A stretch of DNA of 64,000 nt from Anaerolineae bacterium (GTDB lineage: Bacteria > Chloroflexota > Anaerolineae > Promineifilales > Promineifilaceae), in NCBI GenBank assembly GCA_020848035.1, contig JADLAX010000046.1, forward strand, positions 1 to 64,000. The letters run 5' to 3'. Within the stretch, counting starts at the first letter, position 1, and the number at the start of each line of letters is the position of its first letter. Under the pieces are notes generated by a model. The model saw only the letters and a list, made by a program, of their open reading frames with translations. It did no database searches and was not told where the DNA came from. Positions 1-9,749 of this stretch are shown here, in pieces. The position numbers and the translations under genes were made by a program.

Positions 1-175
1 GCAACAGAAACTGGCAAGGGCTCGCCAACAACGCCAGCTATTTTGGCAAGAAATTGAGGTGGCTCCTCAACTGTGAAATTCTCTCTTTTATAAGGCCCGG
101 TGTCCATTTGACGTTGAACCAAAACAATACCAGTTTCGGGACAAGACGCGATGGGATGTAAATCTGAAAGTAGCG

Positions 176-520
176 GTGGGTCCTCAGGTACACATTCCGC
201 AGGCAGCAACGGTGGCAATCTATTACATCCTTAACGAAGCGCTGAACAACGTATATAAACATGCGCGGGCGACGGCCGTTTGGGTTAGCCTCAGCTGTGA
301 GGAAGAGAGCCTATCTTTAGTAGTGACAGACAACGGCAGCCACGCGGACATGGCTACCTGGTCTTTATCAGCCTTGGTAAGGGCAGGTCATTTTGGTATT
401 GTGGGCATGCACGAATGGGCCAGATTGGCAGGCGGTGCGCTGCGCATTACCAGGCGCGAGCGTATGGGCACAGTCGTAATCCTACATATCCCCTTTACGC
501 CGCGCGACCCCTTAGCATAA
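176..520 (+). CDS. Histidine kinase ATPase-domain fragment (probably broken gene)
   Basis: This is the C-terminal HATPase_c part of a NarL/LuxR-partner type sensor kinase. The N-box reads ILNEALNNVYKHARA, followed by VVTDNGS and a G-box like GHFGIVGMHEWARLAGG. The same frame is open back to 77, but TGA at 74-76 interrupts it. Upstream of that stop the frame reads a short coiled-coil-like stretch to the window edge. The 114 residues from the GTG at 176 lack the phosphorylated His segment, so it cannot be a complete kinase. It is either a 3' remnant or a gene with a frameshift upstream. A LuxR-type regulator with a defective receiver lies 3 kb downstream. Confidence 0.6.
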   Translation: MGPQVHIPQAATVAIYYILNEALNNVYKHARATAVWVSLSCEEESLSLVVTDNGSHADMATWSLSALVRAGHFGIVGMHEWARLAGGALRITRRERMGTVVILHIPFTPRDPLA

Positions 521-629
521 ACTATGCCGACACATGCTTGCAAAGGGCATCATCTAGCACTTTTGCTAGAGGCGATCGGGTCAGAAATTAGCTATAGCGA
601 ACTATAGTTGGTGTTGGAGAGAAATAGCT

Positions 630-1601
630 ATGAAAGATTTGCAAATGGTAGTTGAAGCAAAGTCGCTCACCAAAATATATCCAGGAGCGCCAAAAGCGGC
701 AGTTTCGGATCTCAATTTGGCATTACATCCTGGGGAAATTGTGGCTTTGCTGGGTCCCAATGGTGCGGGCAAAACAACGGCTGTGAAGATGATCGCTGGT
801 CTAGTGCTTCCGACCACTGGCCGCGTTCGTGTCATGGGACATGATATTGTGCAGGCACGCACTGTCGGTGTTCGCCACATCGGAGCCGTTCTGGAGGGCG
901 CGCGGAATTTGTATTGGCGGCTATCAGCGGAAGAAAATTTGCGCTATTTCGGGACGCTGCGTTTGACGCCGCGACGGGAGCTTTCGCGACGCATCAATGA
1001 GCTGCTAATTCTATTTGACCTGGAAGCGCAGCGCCATCAGGAAGTGCGCCATTTCAGCCGCGGGATGCAGCAGAAGCTAGCCATTGCCGCCGCGCTGCTT
1101 CATGATCCCGATATACTGCTATTGGACGAACCAACACTGGGGTTAGATGTGAAAGCCGCCCGACAGTTGGAAGAGACCATTGCTCAGTTGGCCCGTGAGC
1201 AAGGCAAAGCAATCCTACTTACTACCCATATGATGGATGTAGCGGAAAAGCTGGCCCAGCGTATCACCGTCATATACCGGGGACAGGAAATTGTCTCCGA
1301 GGAAACACGCTCTTTGCTGCACCGCTATAGTGCGCAGCGGGACATGGTGGAGATTCACATAGTCGGTTCAATAACGCAGGCATTTGAGACGCAGGTGCAG
1401 CGGACAGTTCCAGATGCAGTCTTTTCAGATGAGAAGGGAACGACGCGACTGCTGCTGCCAGCGCTCGATCAGGCACAATTGCTGCGGCTGCTACAGCAGC
1501 TGGATGCCGAGGGCATAACAATTCAGGAAGTGGGTCGCCGCCGAGCGCGTTTGGAAGAAATCTTTTTGTCTTTGACGGGACCGGAGCGGGCGGATGATTA
1601 A
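630..1601 (+). CDS. ABC transporter ATP-binding protein
   Basis: 323-residue ABC ATPase of the ABC-2 export class. Walker A is GPNGAGKTT, the signature is FSRGMQQ and Walker B with D-loop is ILLLDEPTLGLD, followed by a His switch in LLTTHMMD. The C-terminal ~90 residues form the extra domain usual in DrrA/CcmA-like exporters. A purine-rich GGAGAG lies about 9 bases before the ATG. The stop overlaps the start of the first permease by 8 bases, so the three genes 630-3214 form one operon for an exporter with two distinct permease subunits. The substrate is unknown. Confidence 0.93.
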   Translation: MKDLQMVVEAKSLTKIYPGAPKAAVSDLNLALHPGEIVALLGPNGAGKTTAVKMIAGLVLPTTGRVRVMGHDIVQARTVGVRHIGAVLEGARNLYWRLSAEENLRYFGTLRLTPRRELSRRINELLILFDLEAQRHQEVRHFSRGMQQKLAIAAALLHDPDILLLDEPTLGLDVKAARQLEETIAQLAREQGKAILLTTHMMDVAEKLAQRITVIYRGQEIVSEETRSLLHRYSAQRDMVEIHIVGSITQAFETQVQRTVPDAVFSDEKGTTRLLLPALDQAQLLRLLQQLDAEGITIQEVGRRRARLEEIFLSLTGPERADD

Positions 1602-2412
1602 AGTGATTCGCATTGTAATAGCAGAGTTGCGCCGAGAATTGCTGCGGGCGCGCGCCTACTGGCTAGAAGTCGTAGCGGATCAGTTACTGTTTACCCTTGG
1701 CTTTTTGCTGCTTTCCGGACTCTTTTATCTGGTGACCGAAGGAGAGTATGGTAACCTGGCGCGGCTTGCTTCCCTGGTCGGCTTTGTCATCTGGCGCGTA
1801 GCCGACGGCTGCATACTGCGCACGGTAGAGGGCCTCAGCGACGATGCTCAAGCCGGTACGTTGGAACAGATATGGTTGAGCGGCGTTTCGCCTCAGCTGG
1901 TGCTGCTGGCTCGCAGTGCGGCCATTCTGCTGTATCACTGTATGCGCGGCGTGTTGTTGGCGGTCGTCATCATGCTATTGCTGCAAATCACGCCTGCTTT
2001 CCCACCTGGGATGGCGGTGGGGACGATAGCCGCAGGATTACTCATATTCCTACTGACCCAGGTCGGTGCTTTTGGCTTGTCGTATGTGATTGCTGGACTG
2101 CACCTTGCGTACAAAAATGTGGCTGCGCTGACTCTGGCTGTATCCACTGCTCTACTCTTTTTGTCGGGTGCGTTAGCTCCTGTAGAGGGTGCACCGGTTC
2201 TCATTGCACTCAGCCGGGCGCTGCCGCTGACGCTGGGCATTGCGCTGTCCCGGCAGCTGGCCACAGGTGAGATTGTTTGGAGCCAGCTGGGGCAACAGCC
2301 GGATTTTTATTGGCTGTTGGTAATTACAGCGGTCTACGGTCTGCTAGGCTGGCAGGTGATGGAGTGGGGACAGCGACTGGCCCGCCGCGATGGCTCACTA
2401 GCACATTATTGA
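1594..2412 (+). CDS. ABC-2 type permease subunit 1
   Basis: 272-residue integral membrane protein with about six predicted helices. The segment LEQIWLSGVSPQLVLL after the first helices is characteristic of ABC-2 permeases (short amphipathic helix contacting the ATPase). It begins inside the end of the ATPase gene and is followed after 7 bases by a second, related permease, so the transporter is probably a heterodimer. Export of a lipid, peptide or drug is possible; nothing in the sequence decides which. Confidence 0.88.
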   Translation: MIKVIRIVIAELRRELLRARAYWLEVVADQLLFTLGFLLLSGLFYLVTEGEYGNLARLASLVGFVIWRVADGCILRTVEGLSDDAQAGTLEQIWLSGVSPQLVLLARSAAILLYHCMRGVLLAVVIMLLLQITPAFPPGMAVGTIAAGLLIFLLTQVGAFGLSYVIAGLHLAYKNVAALTLAVSTALLFLSGALAPVEGAPVLIALSRALPLTLGIALSRQLATGEIVWSQLGQQPDFYWLLVITAVYGLLGWQVMEWGQRLARRDGSLAHY

Positions 2413-2419
2413 GGTCTCA

Positions 2420-3214
2420 ATGTTGCCTGTGTTTTTTCTTTTTTTGGCTGAACTACGCCGCGATGTGCACGCCTGGTGGTCTTACCGAATACAAGCGTTT
2501 AGTTCTTTGGCGCTGTGGCTGGTGGCTTTTCCCCTCATGATAGCAACCTTTGATGGTGTGGCTAACGGTTATAGTGCCGAGCGCCAGCTTGCTTCCCTGA
2601 TTGGTTTTTTGGTGTGGGAACTGTGCTCCAGTGTTCTTGCGGCGACCACCGAATCTGTGACCACCGAAGCGCAGCAGGGAACGTTAGAGAGCGTCATCTT
2701 GGCGCCAATATCGCCTGTAGTTACCTTCTCGTTGCGCCTAACGGCCGTAATGATACGACAGGCATTGGAAACACTGCTACTAGGTCTTGGCCTGGCGTTC
2801 CTGCTCGGGCTGTATATGATGCCCAATGGGCTGTCTTTGTTCGTGGCGCTGCTGACGCTGTTGGGTGTGTGCGGCGTGGGGCTGGTGCTTGGAGGCTTAG
2901 CATTAGTATATAAAAGCGTAGACAGTGTCGTCGCCGTTGTGTCGCTCCTGGCCGTCCTTTTCACGGGTGCGTTAGTTCCTCTGAATAGCCTGGGCGTTGT
3001 GTTTACGCTTTTGAAGCTGCTGCTGCCGATGACCTGGGGCATTGATCTGCTGCGCCAAACGTTGATTAGTGGTGCAGTCTGGTCACAATTATGGGCCAAC
3101 GGGGCACTGCCGGGACTCGGGCTACAATCTGCCGTTTTTCTCGCTTTGGGGATAGTTGTCTTTCGCTGGGGACTACATCGTGCCCAGGAGCAGGGCAGCT
3201 TGGGGAGTTATTAG
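2420..3214 (+). CDS. ABC-2 type permease subunit 2
   Basis: 264-residue membrane protein related in layout to its upstream neighbour: N-terminal cytosolic stretch, about six helices and the coupling segment TLESVILAPISPVVTFSLR. GAGG lies 8 bases before the ATG. Last gene of the exporter operon; an inverted repeat that could terminate transcription follows 12 bases after the stop. Confidence 0.88.
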   Translation: MLPVFFLFLAELRRDVHAWWSYRIQAFSSLALWLVAFPLMIATFDGVANGYSAERQLASLIGFLVWELCSSVLAATTESVTTEAQQGTLESVILAPISPVVTFSLRLTAVMIRQALETLLLGLGLAFLLGLYMMPNGLSLFVALLTLLGVCGVGLVLGGLALVYKSVDSVVAVVSLLAVLFTGALVPLNSLGVVFTLLKLLLPMTWGIDLLRQTLISGAVWSQLWANGALPGLGLQSAVFLALGIVVFRWGLHRAQEQGSLGSY

Positions 3215-3225
3215 AATCACGCTGC

Positions 3226-3250
3226 AGGTAGTACGCCAGTACTACCTTTA
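3226..3250 (+). terminator. Putative terminator after the ABC operon
   Basis: Perfect 9-base arms AGGTAGTAC / GTACTACCT with a 4-base loop, followed by a short TTTA run. The U-tract is weak, so termination efficiency is uncertain. Confidence 0.5.
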
Positions 3251-3566
3251 AATGGCCCGCAGTACGCGCATTCCATTCACAAACAGGTTGATCATTTCAT
3301 GTAGACCTTTCCGCTCCTGGCTACAATTGGCTTAATTCAAGATAGTCATGGCCGAGTAGTGGTGATCACGCTTTTGAGCAACGTTATATAGCGTCCACTG
3401 CCTGGTGGACTTCCCTTTATTCTGTAATCCCACATAGATAAAGCCCAGTTTACAGGAGTTAAATGACCTAGTGAACTGAAATTTAGGCTGCCCAACAGCA
3501 CTACTACGTATGATGTCCCTTTGCTGCTACATATGATGCCTTATAGCTGGAGGAGTGACACTAAAG
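3251..3566. other. Intergenic region without a recognised gene
   Basis: About 315 bases, AT-richer than the flanking genes. No ORF with family resemblance was seen. GGAGGAG at 3549-3555 is the ribosome binding site of the next gene. Confidence 0.5.
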
Positions 3567-4253
3567 ATGGAAAAGAGTCGAAAAATCCGAGTTGTGGTTA
3601 TTGATAGCCAGGAAGTAATACGCATTGGAGTCAAAGCCGCTCTTGAAACAGGTGATCGTATGGAAATCATTGCCGCTGGTGCGACAGAGGATGATGCGCT
3701 CCATCTCACCAACTTGCATAAGCCAGATGTGGTGCTATTGGGATTGAATGCACCTAATAATTCTGCGTTGCCTGCTAGGAACTTGGCTGTCTTGGATACA
3801 ATTGATCATCTAGTGAAATTCGAACGAACGAACGTCCTGGTCCTGTCGCGACTCGAACAAAGGGGATTGCTCCATTCTGTGCTTCGGGCTGGAGCAGGTG
3901 GCTTTATGCTTAAAGATGAGGCGTTAAATTCCAGTGATGTGTTGGCACAGGCTATTGAAAACCTGGTCCAGAAAAAGAATTTGCCCTTGAGTTTGGCACT
4001 TCAAGATAAGCTGTTTCTGTACGAACCAGAGGTTGAAGAAATGCCGAGGCTTACTAAGCGGCGCATTAAGATGATGCAAACAATTGCCGATAACCCACAC
4101 TTAACGGTGGCTCAAATAGCAGAAATACTTGGCATTGCCGAATCCACACTGCGCAACAACCTAAGCGCTATCTCCCGCACGTTAGCAACGTCAAGCTTAA
4201 GCGGAGCATTGATTGAATGCTTACGTTTGGGAGTGGTTAAGATATATCGCTAA
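3567..4253 (+). CDS. LuxR/NarL-type response regulator with a non-phosphorylatable receiver
   Basis: 228 residues: N-terminal receiver-like domain (VVVIDSQEVIRIGVKAAL) and C-terminal LuxR-type helix-turn-helix (TKRRIKMMQTIADNPHLTVAQIAEILGIAESTLRNN; given in the protein in two pieces around residues 155-195). The position that normally holds the phospho-accepting Asp reads VVLLGLNAPN, with Gly instead of Asp, while the later Lys (FMLKDEA) is kept. The first acidic pair is reduced to one Asp. ATG at 3567 is chosen over the GTG at 3555, because GGAGGAG (3549-3555) overlaps the latter. Likely a phosphorylation-independent regulator of nearby element genes (inference). Confidence 0.82.
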   Translation: MEKSRKIRVVVIDSQEVIRIGVKAALETGDRMEIIAAGATEDDALHLTNLHKPDVVLLGLNAPNNSALPARNLAVLDTIDHLVKFERTNVLVLSRLEQRGLLHSVLRAGAGGFMLKDEALNSSDVLAQAIENLVQKKNLPLSLALQDKLFLYEPEVEEMPRLTKRRIKMMQTIADNPHLTVAQIAEILGIAESTLRNNLSAISRTLATSSLSGALIECLRLGVVKIYR

Positions 4254-4912
4254 TGAGTCCACTGGTAATTAATCAGCCAAGCTCGCAGCATGTCTCAAAA
4301 CTATAGCTTGTGTTCTTCTGCAGCACCTCTACCAATAAATCAGTAAACGGTAGAGTTACAAAACGACCCAGCTCTTGAATCGCTTTTCGATCGTATATCC
4401 TCTTGTCGTGTAGATCCGTTATTTACCTACATCACATTGCTATTCAACATAATGCCCCTTTTAACTGAGTCGTTTTTTGTAATGATATGCAGAAGATTTG
4501 CGATGAGGGCAAAATTCTCCAACACAGTAATTTCAGCCGTGGCTATTGTGTCCTGCTGCCAACAAACGTCCCTTACTAAACTGTCAATAATCGGTATATT
4601 TTTGTCTCATATCGGTAGATATTTACACTTGAATTAATGCCCCTGCTCTGTAAAATGAAAACCATCAAAGAGAAAAAGATGTGACAAATTCAGTGCTGCT
4701 GTGCTTCGGCCCACTCGTTTGGCCATGCGGTTGCAGCGATGAATAAGGCATCTAAATAGCGGCAGTAAAAAGAGCTGTCGACCAGCTTCTCTAACAATTT
4801 CCCAGGTTCTAAATCATAGCTTCTTTTATGTTGTTGCCATTCTGGGCAGGCAGATGCTTGCTGCTTATTCGCTGCTGCCTGCTGGGAGTGAAACACAATA
4901 GTGTGGTGGCTT
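4254..4912. other. Long intergenic region before the transfer module
   Basis: About 650 bases, AT-rich. Short ORFs exist (a 66-codon plus-strand frame at 4437-4637; a 68-codon minus-strand frame from a GTG at 4896 to 4690). Neither has a ribosome binding site or recognisable similarity, so neither is called. It probably holds the promoter of the 4913-18563 gene train; no clear consensus promoter was identified. Confidence 0.4.
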
Positions 4913-6859
4913 ATGCAGTACTTTAGATCAATTTATATGCTTCTTCTAACCACAATACTTTTGCTCTTTCTAATCGCTTGTCACAGTTCAGGCGATTTCA
5001 GCGCACTGGATTGCAATAGTGGCATAGCCATCATTCCCACTGCTACCCGGCAAGCCGACCCCAATCTATATATGCCACCAGCCCCGCCTAACGGTGGAGG
5101 TGCCGATACGTATTGCCCCACACCTGTTCCAGTTTCAACGCCACAAGGGCAGCTCCCAGAACAGTTCATGACAACAGAAGTTGCTAACCTATCACTGGAC
5201 ATTGAAAACCAGGATTTAGCGGCTGTGGCCGTGGGCGACGACATGCTGGCTGTGGCCTGGATAACCAACGGCGATGTGTACGTAGCCCTGTCACGCGGCG
5301 GCAGCCATTTCCAGGTGCGCCGGGTGGATTTTGGCAGTTCTGTCTCACTGGCCTTCAGCGAAGCCAATCGGCTGCACGTTGTTTATGACCGGATGGGACA
5401 GATATTCTACCGGGCTGCCGACCAGGGCACACACCCGGCCGACACTACCTTTATCACCAGTCCCGGACCCGGCCACAATCCCCAAATCGCCATAGATTCC
5501 CGCCAGTGGGCTCACATTATTTACGAGTCCGAAGGAAGCATCTGGCACGCAGCCCACCAGTATGAGTTTTACTGGAACACCGAACTGGTTGGCCCTGGCG
5601 AACGGCCGTTTCTCACCACCGGTCCACAGCGGCTGGGCATTCCTGAATATGGCTGGCGAGACTTCGCTCTGGCTTACCTGTCTGGTAACGAACTGCACGT
5701 GCGCCTCTACGGCATTACCCCCTTTCTGCTGCCGGGCTGGCTGTCGGTGGCCACTCTTCCCGTGCCAGAGCCAGTTGCGGGTTTTGCCCGCCTGGACGCC
5801 ACGGAAATTGAGGGACAGCTCTGGCTGTACGCCTCTTGGGTGAGCGAACGGTCGTCTACTATTCCCGCTAGCCCACCTTACCAGCAGCCTACTTTTTCTG
5901 CGGTCAACCCCCTTGCGCCCGACCAGCTGGCCAATCCGCACCAGATTTACCACGGAGTAAACGCCGTGCGCTGGAGCAGCGAGGACACCCCCTTCGATGC
6001 CGGTCTGCGGCAAACCATTGCCATTACCGACACGACCGACACCATCATCGTCACCGCCCAGGGCCTGGCCGAAACGGCCGTTCCCACGGAAATGTCCCTG
6101 CAACTGGGGTTGGACCCCATCGGCGGCAGCAACCCGGACAGCCCCGATGTAATCTGGTCTGCGCCGGACGCCCCCGTTAGCTTCACCCAATTTAGCGTCA
6201 GCGCCCCGGCCCAAGGTAACACCGCCACAGTTTTCCTGAGGGGTACGTTCAATGGCAGCAACGTAGCTGGTACGGCCGTTTGGGATGCGGTCACCATCCA
6301 AAATGGCAGCGGCACAAACTTGGATTTTGAATCCTCCTTCGTGACCCAGGATTCCCTCACCGTACCCGAAGGCTGGACAGCCTGGTATCAGGACAGCGGC
6401 AGCGGGCCAACAAACGGGCATGACGCCTACACCGTTTACGCCGCCTGGTCAGATGACGGCGGCTCTAATTGGGCTGGTCCAGTCGCGGTTACGGCCAACA
6501 ACGACGCCACCGGCAGCACGACTGGCGCTATCCGCTCCAACGTGACCCCCATTATCGCTGCGGCCACAGAGCCACCCTCGGTCAGCTTCTTCTACGTTTA
6601 CGCAGCTGGCGATCCGCCGTCGGACACGACTTTTCTGCGCTTTGGACGGCCGTATCAGACCCAATGCGAGCTGGGCACCACCAACTGCACCGACACGCCC
6701 GGCATCCCGCTGCTGGAGCACAGCGCCGTGCGGCCAAGCTATCACCTGCTGGCCGCTCCAGATCCTTTCAATTCCAACCGCGCCGCGCTGGTCTGGGACT
6801 CCCTGCAAACCGACACCATCAACAAAGACGTTTTCGCCACTTATGCCGTGTTGAGATAG
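4913..6859 (+). CDS. Large secreted lipoprotein, propeller-like
   Basis: 648 residues. An N-terminal hydrophobic signal ends in the lipobox LIAC (Cys at about residue 23), so lipid anchoring on the cell surface is predicted. The body carries repeated short beta-strand patterns of the sialidase/BNR-propeller sort (VYVALSRGGSHFQVRR, IFYRAADQG, YAAWSDDGGSNWAGPV), an inserted jelly-roll-like stretch near residues 370-480, and a Cys pair near the C-terminus. No catalytic residues were recognised. ATG 4913 is preferred to the GTG at 4901. First gene of a tightly packed series (12 bases to the next gene) leading into the transfer genes, so it probably acts in surface contact or mating-pair adhesion (inference). 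Confidence 0.7.
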   Translation: MQYFRSIYMLLLTTILLLFLIACHSSGDFSALDCNSGIAIIPTATRQADPNLYMPPAPPNGGGADTYCPTPVPVSTPQGQLPEQFMTTEVANLSLDIENQDLAAVAVGDDMLAVAWITNGDVYVALSRGGSHFQVRRVDFGSSVSLAFSEANRLHVVYDRMGQIFYRAADQGTHPADTTFITSPGPGHNPQIAIDSRQWAHIIYESEGSIWHAAHQYEFYWNTELVGPGERPFLTTGPQRLGIPEYGWRDFALAYLSGNELHVRLYGITPFLLPGWLSVATLPVPEPVAGFARLDATEIEGQLWLYASWVSERSSTIPASPPYQQPTFSAVNPLAPDQLANPHQIYHGVNAVRWSSEDTPFDAGLRQTIAITDTTDTIIVTAQGLAETAVPTEMSLQLGLDPIGGSNPDSPDVIWSAPDAPVSFTQFSVSAPAQGNTATVFLRGTFNGSNVAGTAVWDAVTIQNGSGTNLDFESSFVTQDSLTVPEGWTAWYQDSGSGPTNGHDAYTVYAAWSDDGGSNWAGPVAVTANNDATGSTTGAIRSNVTPIIAAATEPPSVSFFYVYAAGDPPSDTTFLRFGRPYQTQCELGTTNCTDTPGIPLLEHSAVRPSYHLLAAPDPFNSNRAALVWDSLQTDTINKDVFATYAVLR

Positions 6860-6871
6860 AGGAACTACTTC

Positions 6872-8311
6872 ATGAAAAAAGAGATATTCATTCGCACTTT
6901 AATCCTTGTTCTGCTGCCGCTGCTGGCTATAGCTTTGGCGGCGCAGGCGCAGGCTCAGGCGCAGCCAGATATGGGCGGCCTGTCCATCGTTGGCCAGGGC
7001 CAACGGTATACCGGAACCATTCCCGTCATTGACATCCATGCTTTTGGTTACCAGCCAGTTGCGCTGCCAACTCAGAATTCCGGTAACCAGGCACCATTGA
7101 TCATTCAGGATTTCCCCCAAATCCGGGGCGGCGGGAGTGATCCCAACAATCCATATGCCGTTATCCGCAAAACCGGCCCAACCTTCATGTCGCCTGGCGG
7201 CATGGTGCAGTATGAAATCACTCTCAACAACTTTGAGAGCATCACCCACACCTTTCAGTTGGTAGACACACTGCCGTCTGGGCTGTCTTACGTACCGGAC
7301 TCTGCCAACGGGTTGGCCTACGAAGCCGCCACCCGCACCTTGAGCTGGCAGGGCGAACTGGCACCTGGGGATTTGGACTACGTCATTGAAGCAAACGGCC
7401 CGACGCTGCCTTACCTCGACCTGGCCGCTTTCGGCGCCGTTGACCTGTGCCGCGACTTCATCGCTAATGGTGAAGCCTGTGATGACGTTAGCGTAACCTT
7501 CAATCTAGGCATCAACGGGTACACCACCAATCTGTATGGTGAAACGCTGAGCCAGCTAACGGTCTCCTCCAACGGCCTGATCCTAGCCCCCGATACGGCC
7601 GGTTCGCGACTCTATGTCCACAACCAGTGGCTGCCCGACGCGGCCACGCCGGGTTTTGTCCTGGCTGGGCTGTGGCGCGACACAGCTATGGGTGGTGGCG
7701 CAGCGCCGCAACACGGCCGTTTCCATGCCGCCATTATCAGCGGCCTGGTTGAAGGATACGATGTCTTCTATGCCCAATGGCATGATGTGCCACAGGTGGC
7801 TGCTCAAGATCCTCTGGCACCAGGCCCCACGGCCCGTCACGCCATCGCCTTGCTGCTAAATGGCGCGAGCAGCACTCCGGCAGACACCGTGCAAGAGATA
7901 GCTGAGCAGACAGCCGCGGCCCACGTGTTTTTCATCTACGACAACATCTCGGATCCCGCTCAGATGGTGGCTCAGGGCTACACCATCGGCGTTGCCGACA
8001 AGCTGGGGGGGCGCGGCGTGACGTATGCCTACGCGCCGTGCTGTGGCCAGGCCCACCCGCCGCAGGGGTATCCGCCTGCGGCCGGGACAACTTTACAGCT
8101 GCGGCCAGTGCTGTTTGGCGCGGCAAACGGTTATGCCCGGACTTTCAGCTATGAGGCAGTGGTCAATGCCCCGGTGCCCGAGACGGTTGTTAGCACGGCC
8201 GTTGTTACCAGCAGTTCGCCAGACTCTGAATTGTCTTATGCCTGGTCAACCCATTACCTCTACGTGCGCTGGCAAACCTATCTGCCGCTGGCACTGGGCG
8301 GGGGTGAGTGA
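6872..8311 (+). CDS. Secreted protein with DUF11-like repeat domain
   Basis: 479 residues with a Sec signal peptide (hydrophobic core LILVLLPLLAIALA, cleavage after an AQA-type stretch). Residues ~105-170 match the conserved-repeat/DUF11 pattern of surface proteins (MVQYEITLNNFESITHTFQL, then a DTLPSGLSYV motif). The remaining ~270 residues contain a beta-rich domain of a kind seen in secreted bacterial proteins, with paired Cys residues. GAGGAA lies before the ATG. It lies between two lipoprotein genes in the same operon, and an extracellular role in the transfer apparatus is plausible but unproven. Confidence 0.7.
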   Translation: MKKEIFIRTLILVLLPLLAIALAAQAQAQAQPDMGGLSIVGQGQRYTGTIPVIDIHAFGYQPVALPTQNSGNQAPLIIQDFPQIRGGGSDPNNPYAVIRKTGPTFMSPGGMVQYEITLNNFESITHTFQLVDTLPSGLSYVPDSANGLAYEAATRTLSWQGELAPGDLDYVIEANGPTLPYLDLAAFGAVDLCRDFIANGEACDDVSVTFNLGINGYTTNLYGETLSQLTVSSNGLILAPDTAGSRLYVHNQWLPDAATPGFVLAGLWRDTAMGGGAAPQHGRFHAAIISGLVEGYDVFYAQWHDVPQVAAQDPLAPGPTARHAIALLLNGASSTPADTVQEIAEQTAAAHVFFIYDNISDPAQMVAQGYTIGVADKLGGRGVTYAYAPCCGQAHPPQGYPPAAGTTLQLRPVLFGAANGYARTFSYEAVVNAPVPETVVSTAVVTSSSPDSELSYAWSTHYLYVRWQTYLPLALGGGE

Positions 8312-8321
8312 GGGTCACGTT

Positions 8322-9740
8322 ATGAGTAATCGCGTTTGGCTCCGTCGCTTGCTGTTGAATAGCCTGTTCCTGATGGCCACGTTCGGCTGCGGCATGATCG
8401 GTTTCATGGAGAACCCGGCTGGTTTGACTGGTCCCGCATACTGGGCCGCCGAAACTGGAACGGCCGTACCGACAGTCACCGTCTTTTTGGGCACAACAAC
8501 ACCTGTCTTTGCTGACACGCCCGTGCCCACTTTCATCACCACCACGCCGGAGTGGACTACGGTGACGCCAGTATTCCCGAGCACACCTACACCCTATTGG
8601 GTAACAACCACGCCGGTGACCATCACGGAGATACCAGGCGGTGACCCCCCACCAACCACAACGCCTGGCCTGCCCATGATTGGATTCACAACCCCGGAAC
8701 CGCTGCAGACGCCCTATTACCGCACCGGTACCTTCTATATGAACAGTGACGTCTACATAGGTGGTCCCAATGGCCTGGTTTTCCGCATCACCGGCCATGA
8801 GACCCAGACCAGCCCCAACAACGATGTCGCAACCTACCACTTTGTATCCATCCGCGTGACCAACTACACCGATGCGGAACAGATTGTGCCCGTTTCCGAC
8901 CTCTTCTTTATCCGCCGGGTACAGCAGGATGAAGCCTTGTTGACGGGACGGTGGGTGCCGCAAAATGAACCGCTCCTGGCCCGCAGCTTGCCTGCTTACG
9001 AGACGCAGCAGCTGGTGCCAATACCACACGATGGCCAACGAGAGTTCCTGCTTGGTTTTGTGCTTCCCCACGGCGACGTGCGCGAGCTGGGCCTCATCAC
9101 CGAATGGAACCGGCCGGTGGCGGGCGGGCTGCCCATCTGGTTTTACCTGGAGGATGACCCGCTGGGGCCGTTTAACGACGCCTTCCAGCCACCGCCGCCC
9201 ACACCCATCGTGCTCGATGATGGCGGCACGTATGCCGGTGGCGTGCCTGTAGGCGCGGGTGGCGGTTGGCCCACGACCGGCTACGTGACGCGCGGCTTTG
9301 GCTGTCATGAGCTCTATACCGGCATTGACGGCACTGGTTTTGGTTGCCCGCCGGAGCGCCAGTGGTTTCACAACGGGGTAGACATTGCCAACACCCATGG
9401 CACGCTCATCTGGTCGCCGGTAGCGGGCACGATGGTGTATGCCGGACCCAACAGCACCGGCCCGGATTGTTCCACCATTCCCGGTTCGCAGCCGCCGCAT
9501 GAAGGGTTGGGCAACTACCAGCGGATCAACGGCGACGCTCTTTCCGGTGTGTCCACCGTTCACTATTTTGGCCATCTAAGCGGCTTCCTGATTATCTCAG
9601 GCAGCGTCGAGGCGGGGCAAATTGTTGCCGAGATGGGCAGCACTGGCTGTTCAACCGGCCCTCACCTGCACTGGATTGTGTATCAAAACGGCAACCTGGT
9701 AGACCCGGCTCTCTGGGCCGGGCCAGGACCAAACCCTTAG
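8322..9740 (+). CDS. Lipoprotein with Thr/Pro linker and M23 (LytM) peptidase domain
   Basis: 472 residues from ATG 8322; the frame is open further upstream but that part is antisense to nothing and overlaps the previous gene. A lipoprotein-like signal (MATFGC, Cys 23) is followed by a Thr/Pro-rich region to ~residue 125, a beta-rich middle domain, and a C-terminal M23 metallopeptidase. The zinc ligands are all present: H350 and D354 in HNGVDIAN, and the HxH motif (H448, H450) in GPHLHW. M23 enzymes cleave peptidoglycan cross-links. In a conjugation module such an enzyme typically opens the wall for the channel, as the VirB1-type lytic enzymes do. It overlaps nothing downstream; the next start is 9 bases away. 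Confidence 0.85.
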   Translation: MSNRVWLRRLLLNSLFLMATFGCGMIGFMENPAGLTGPAYWAAETGTAVPTVTVFLGTTTPVFADTPVPTFITTTPEWTTVTPVFPSTPTPYWVTTTPVTITEIPGGDPPPTTTPGLPMIGFTTPEPLQTPYYRTGTFYMNSDVYIGGPNGLVFRITGHETQTSPNNDVATYHFVSIRVTNYTDAEQIVPVSDLFFIRRVQQDEALLTGRWVPQNEPLLARSLPAYETQQLVPIPHDGQREFLLGFVLPHGDVRELGLITEWNRPVAGGLPIWFYLEDDPLGPFNDAFQPPPPTPIVLDDGGTYAGGVPVGAGGGWPTTGYVTRGFGCHELYTGIDGTGFGCPPERQWFHNGVDIANTHGTLIWSPVAGTMVYAGPNSTGPDCSTIPGSQPPHEGLGNYQRINGDALSGVSTVHYFGHLSGFLIISGSVEAGQIVAEMGSTGCSTGPHLHWIVYQNGNLVDPALWAGPGPNP

Positions 9741-9749
9741 GAGGATGTA

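Noticed and set aside
4437-4637. 66-codon plus-strand ORF before the transfer module
   Set aside because: No ribosome binding site, AT-rich and no resemblance to any family; probably chance.
3226-4912. Left boundary of the mobile element near 4.9 kb
   Set aside because: No comM C-terminal half or copy of the attR core was found there; the element must extend beyond the window.
5345-6421. 358-codon minus-strand ORF opposite the propeller-like lipoprotein
   Set aside because: Shadow of a GC-rich gene: no family resemblance, and the plus-strand frame has signal peptide, lipobox and operon context.
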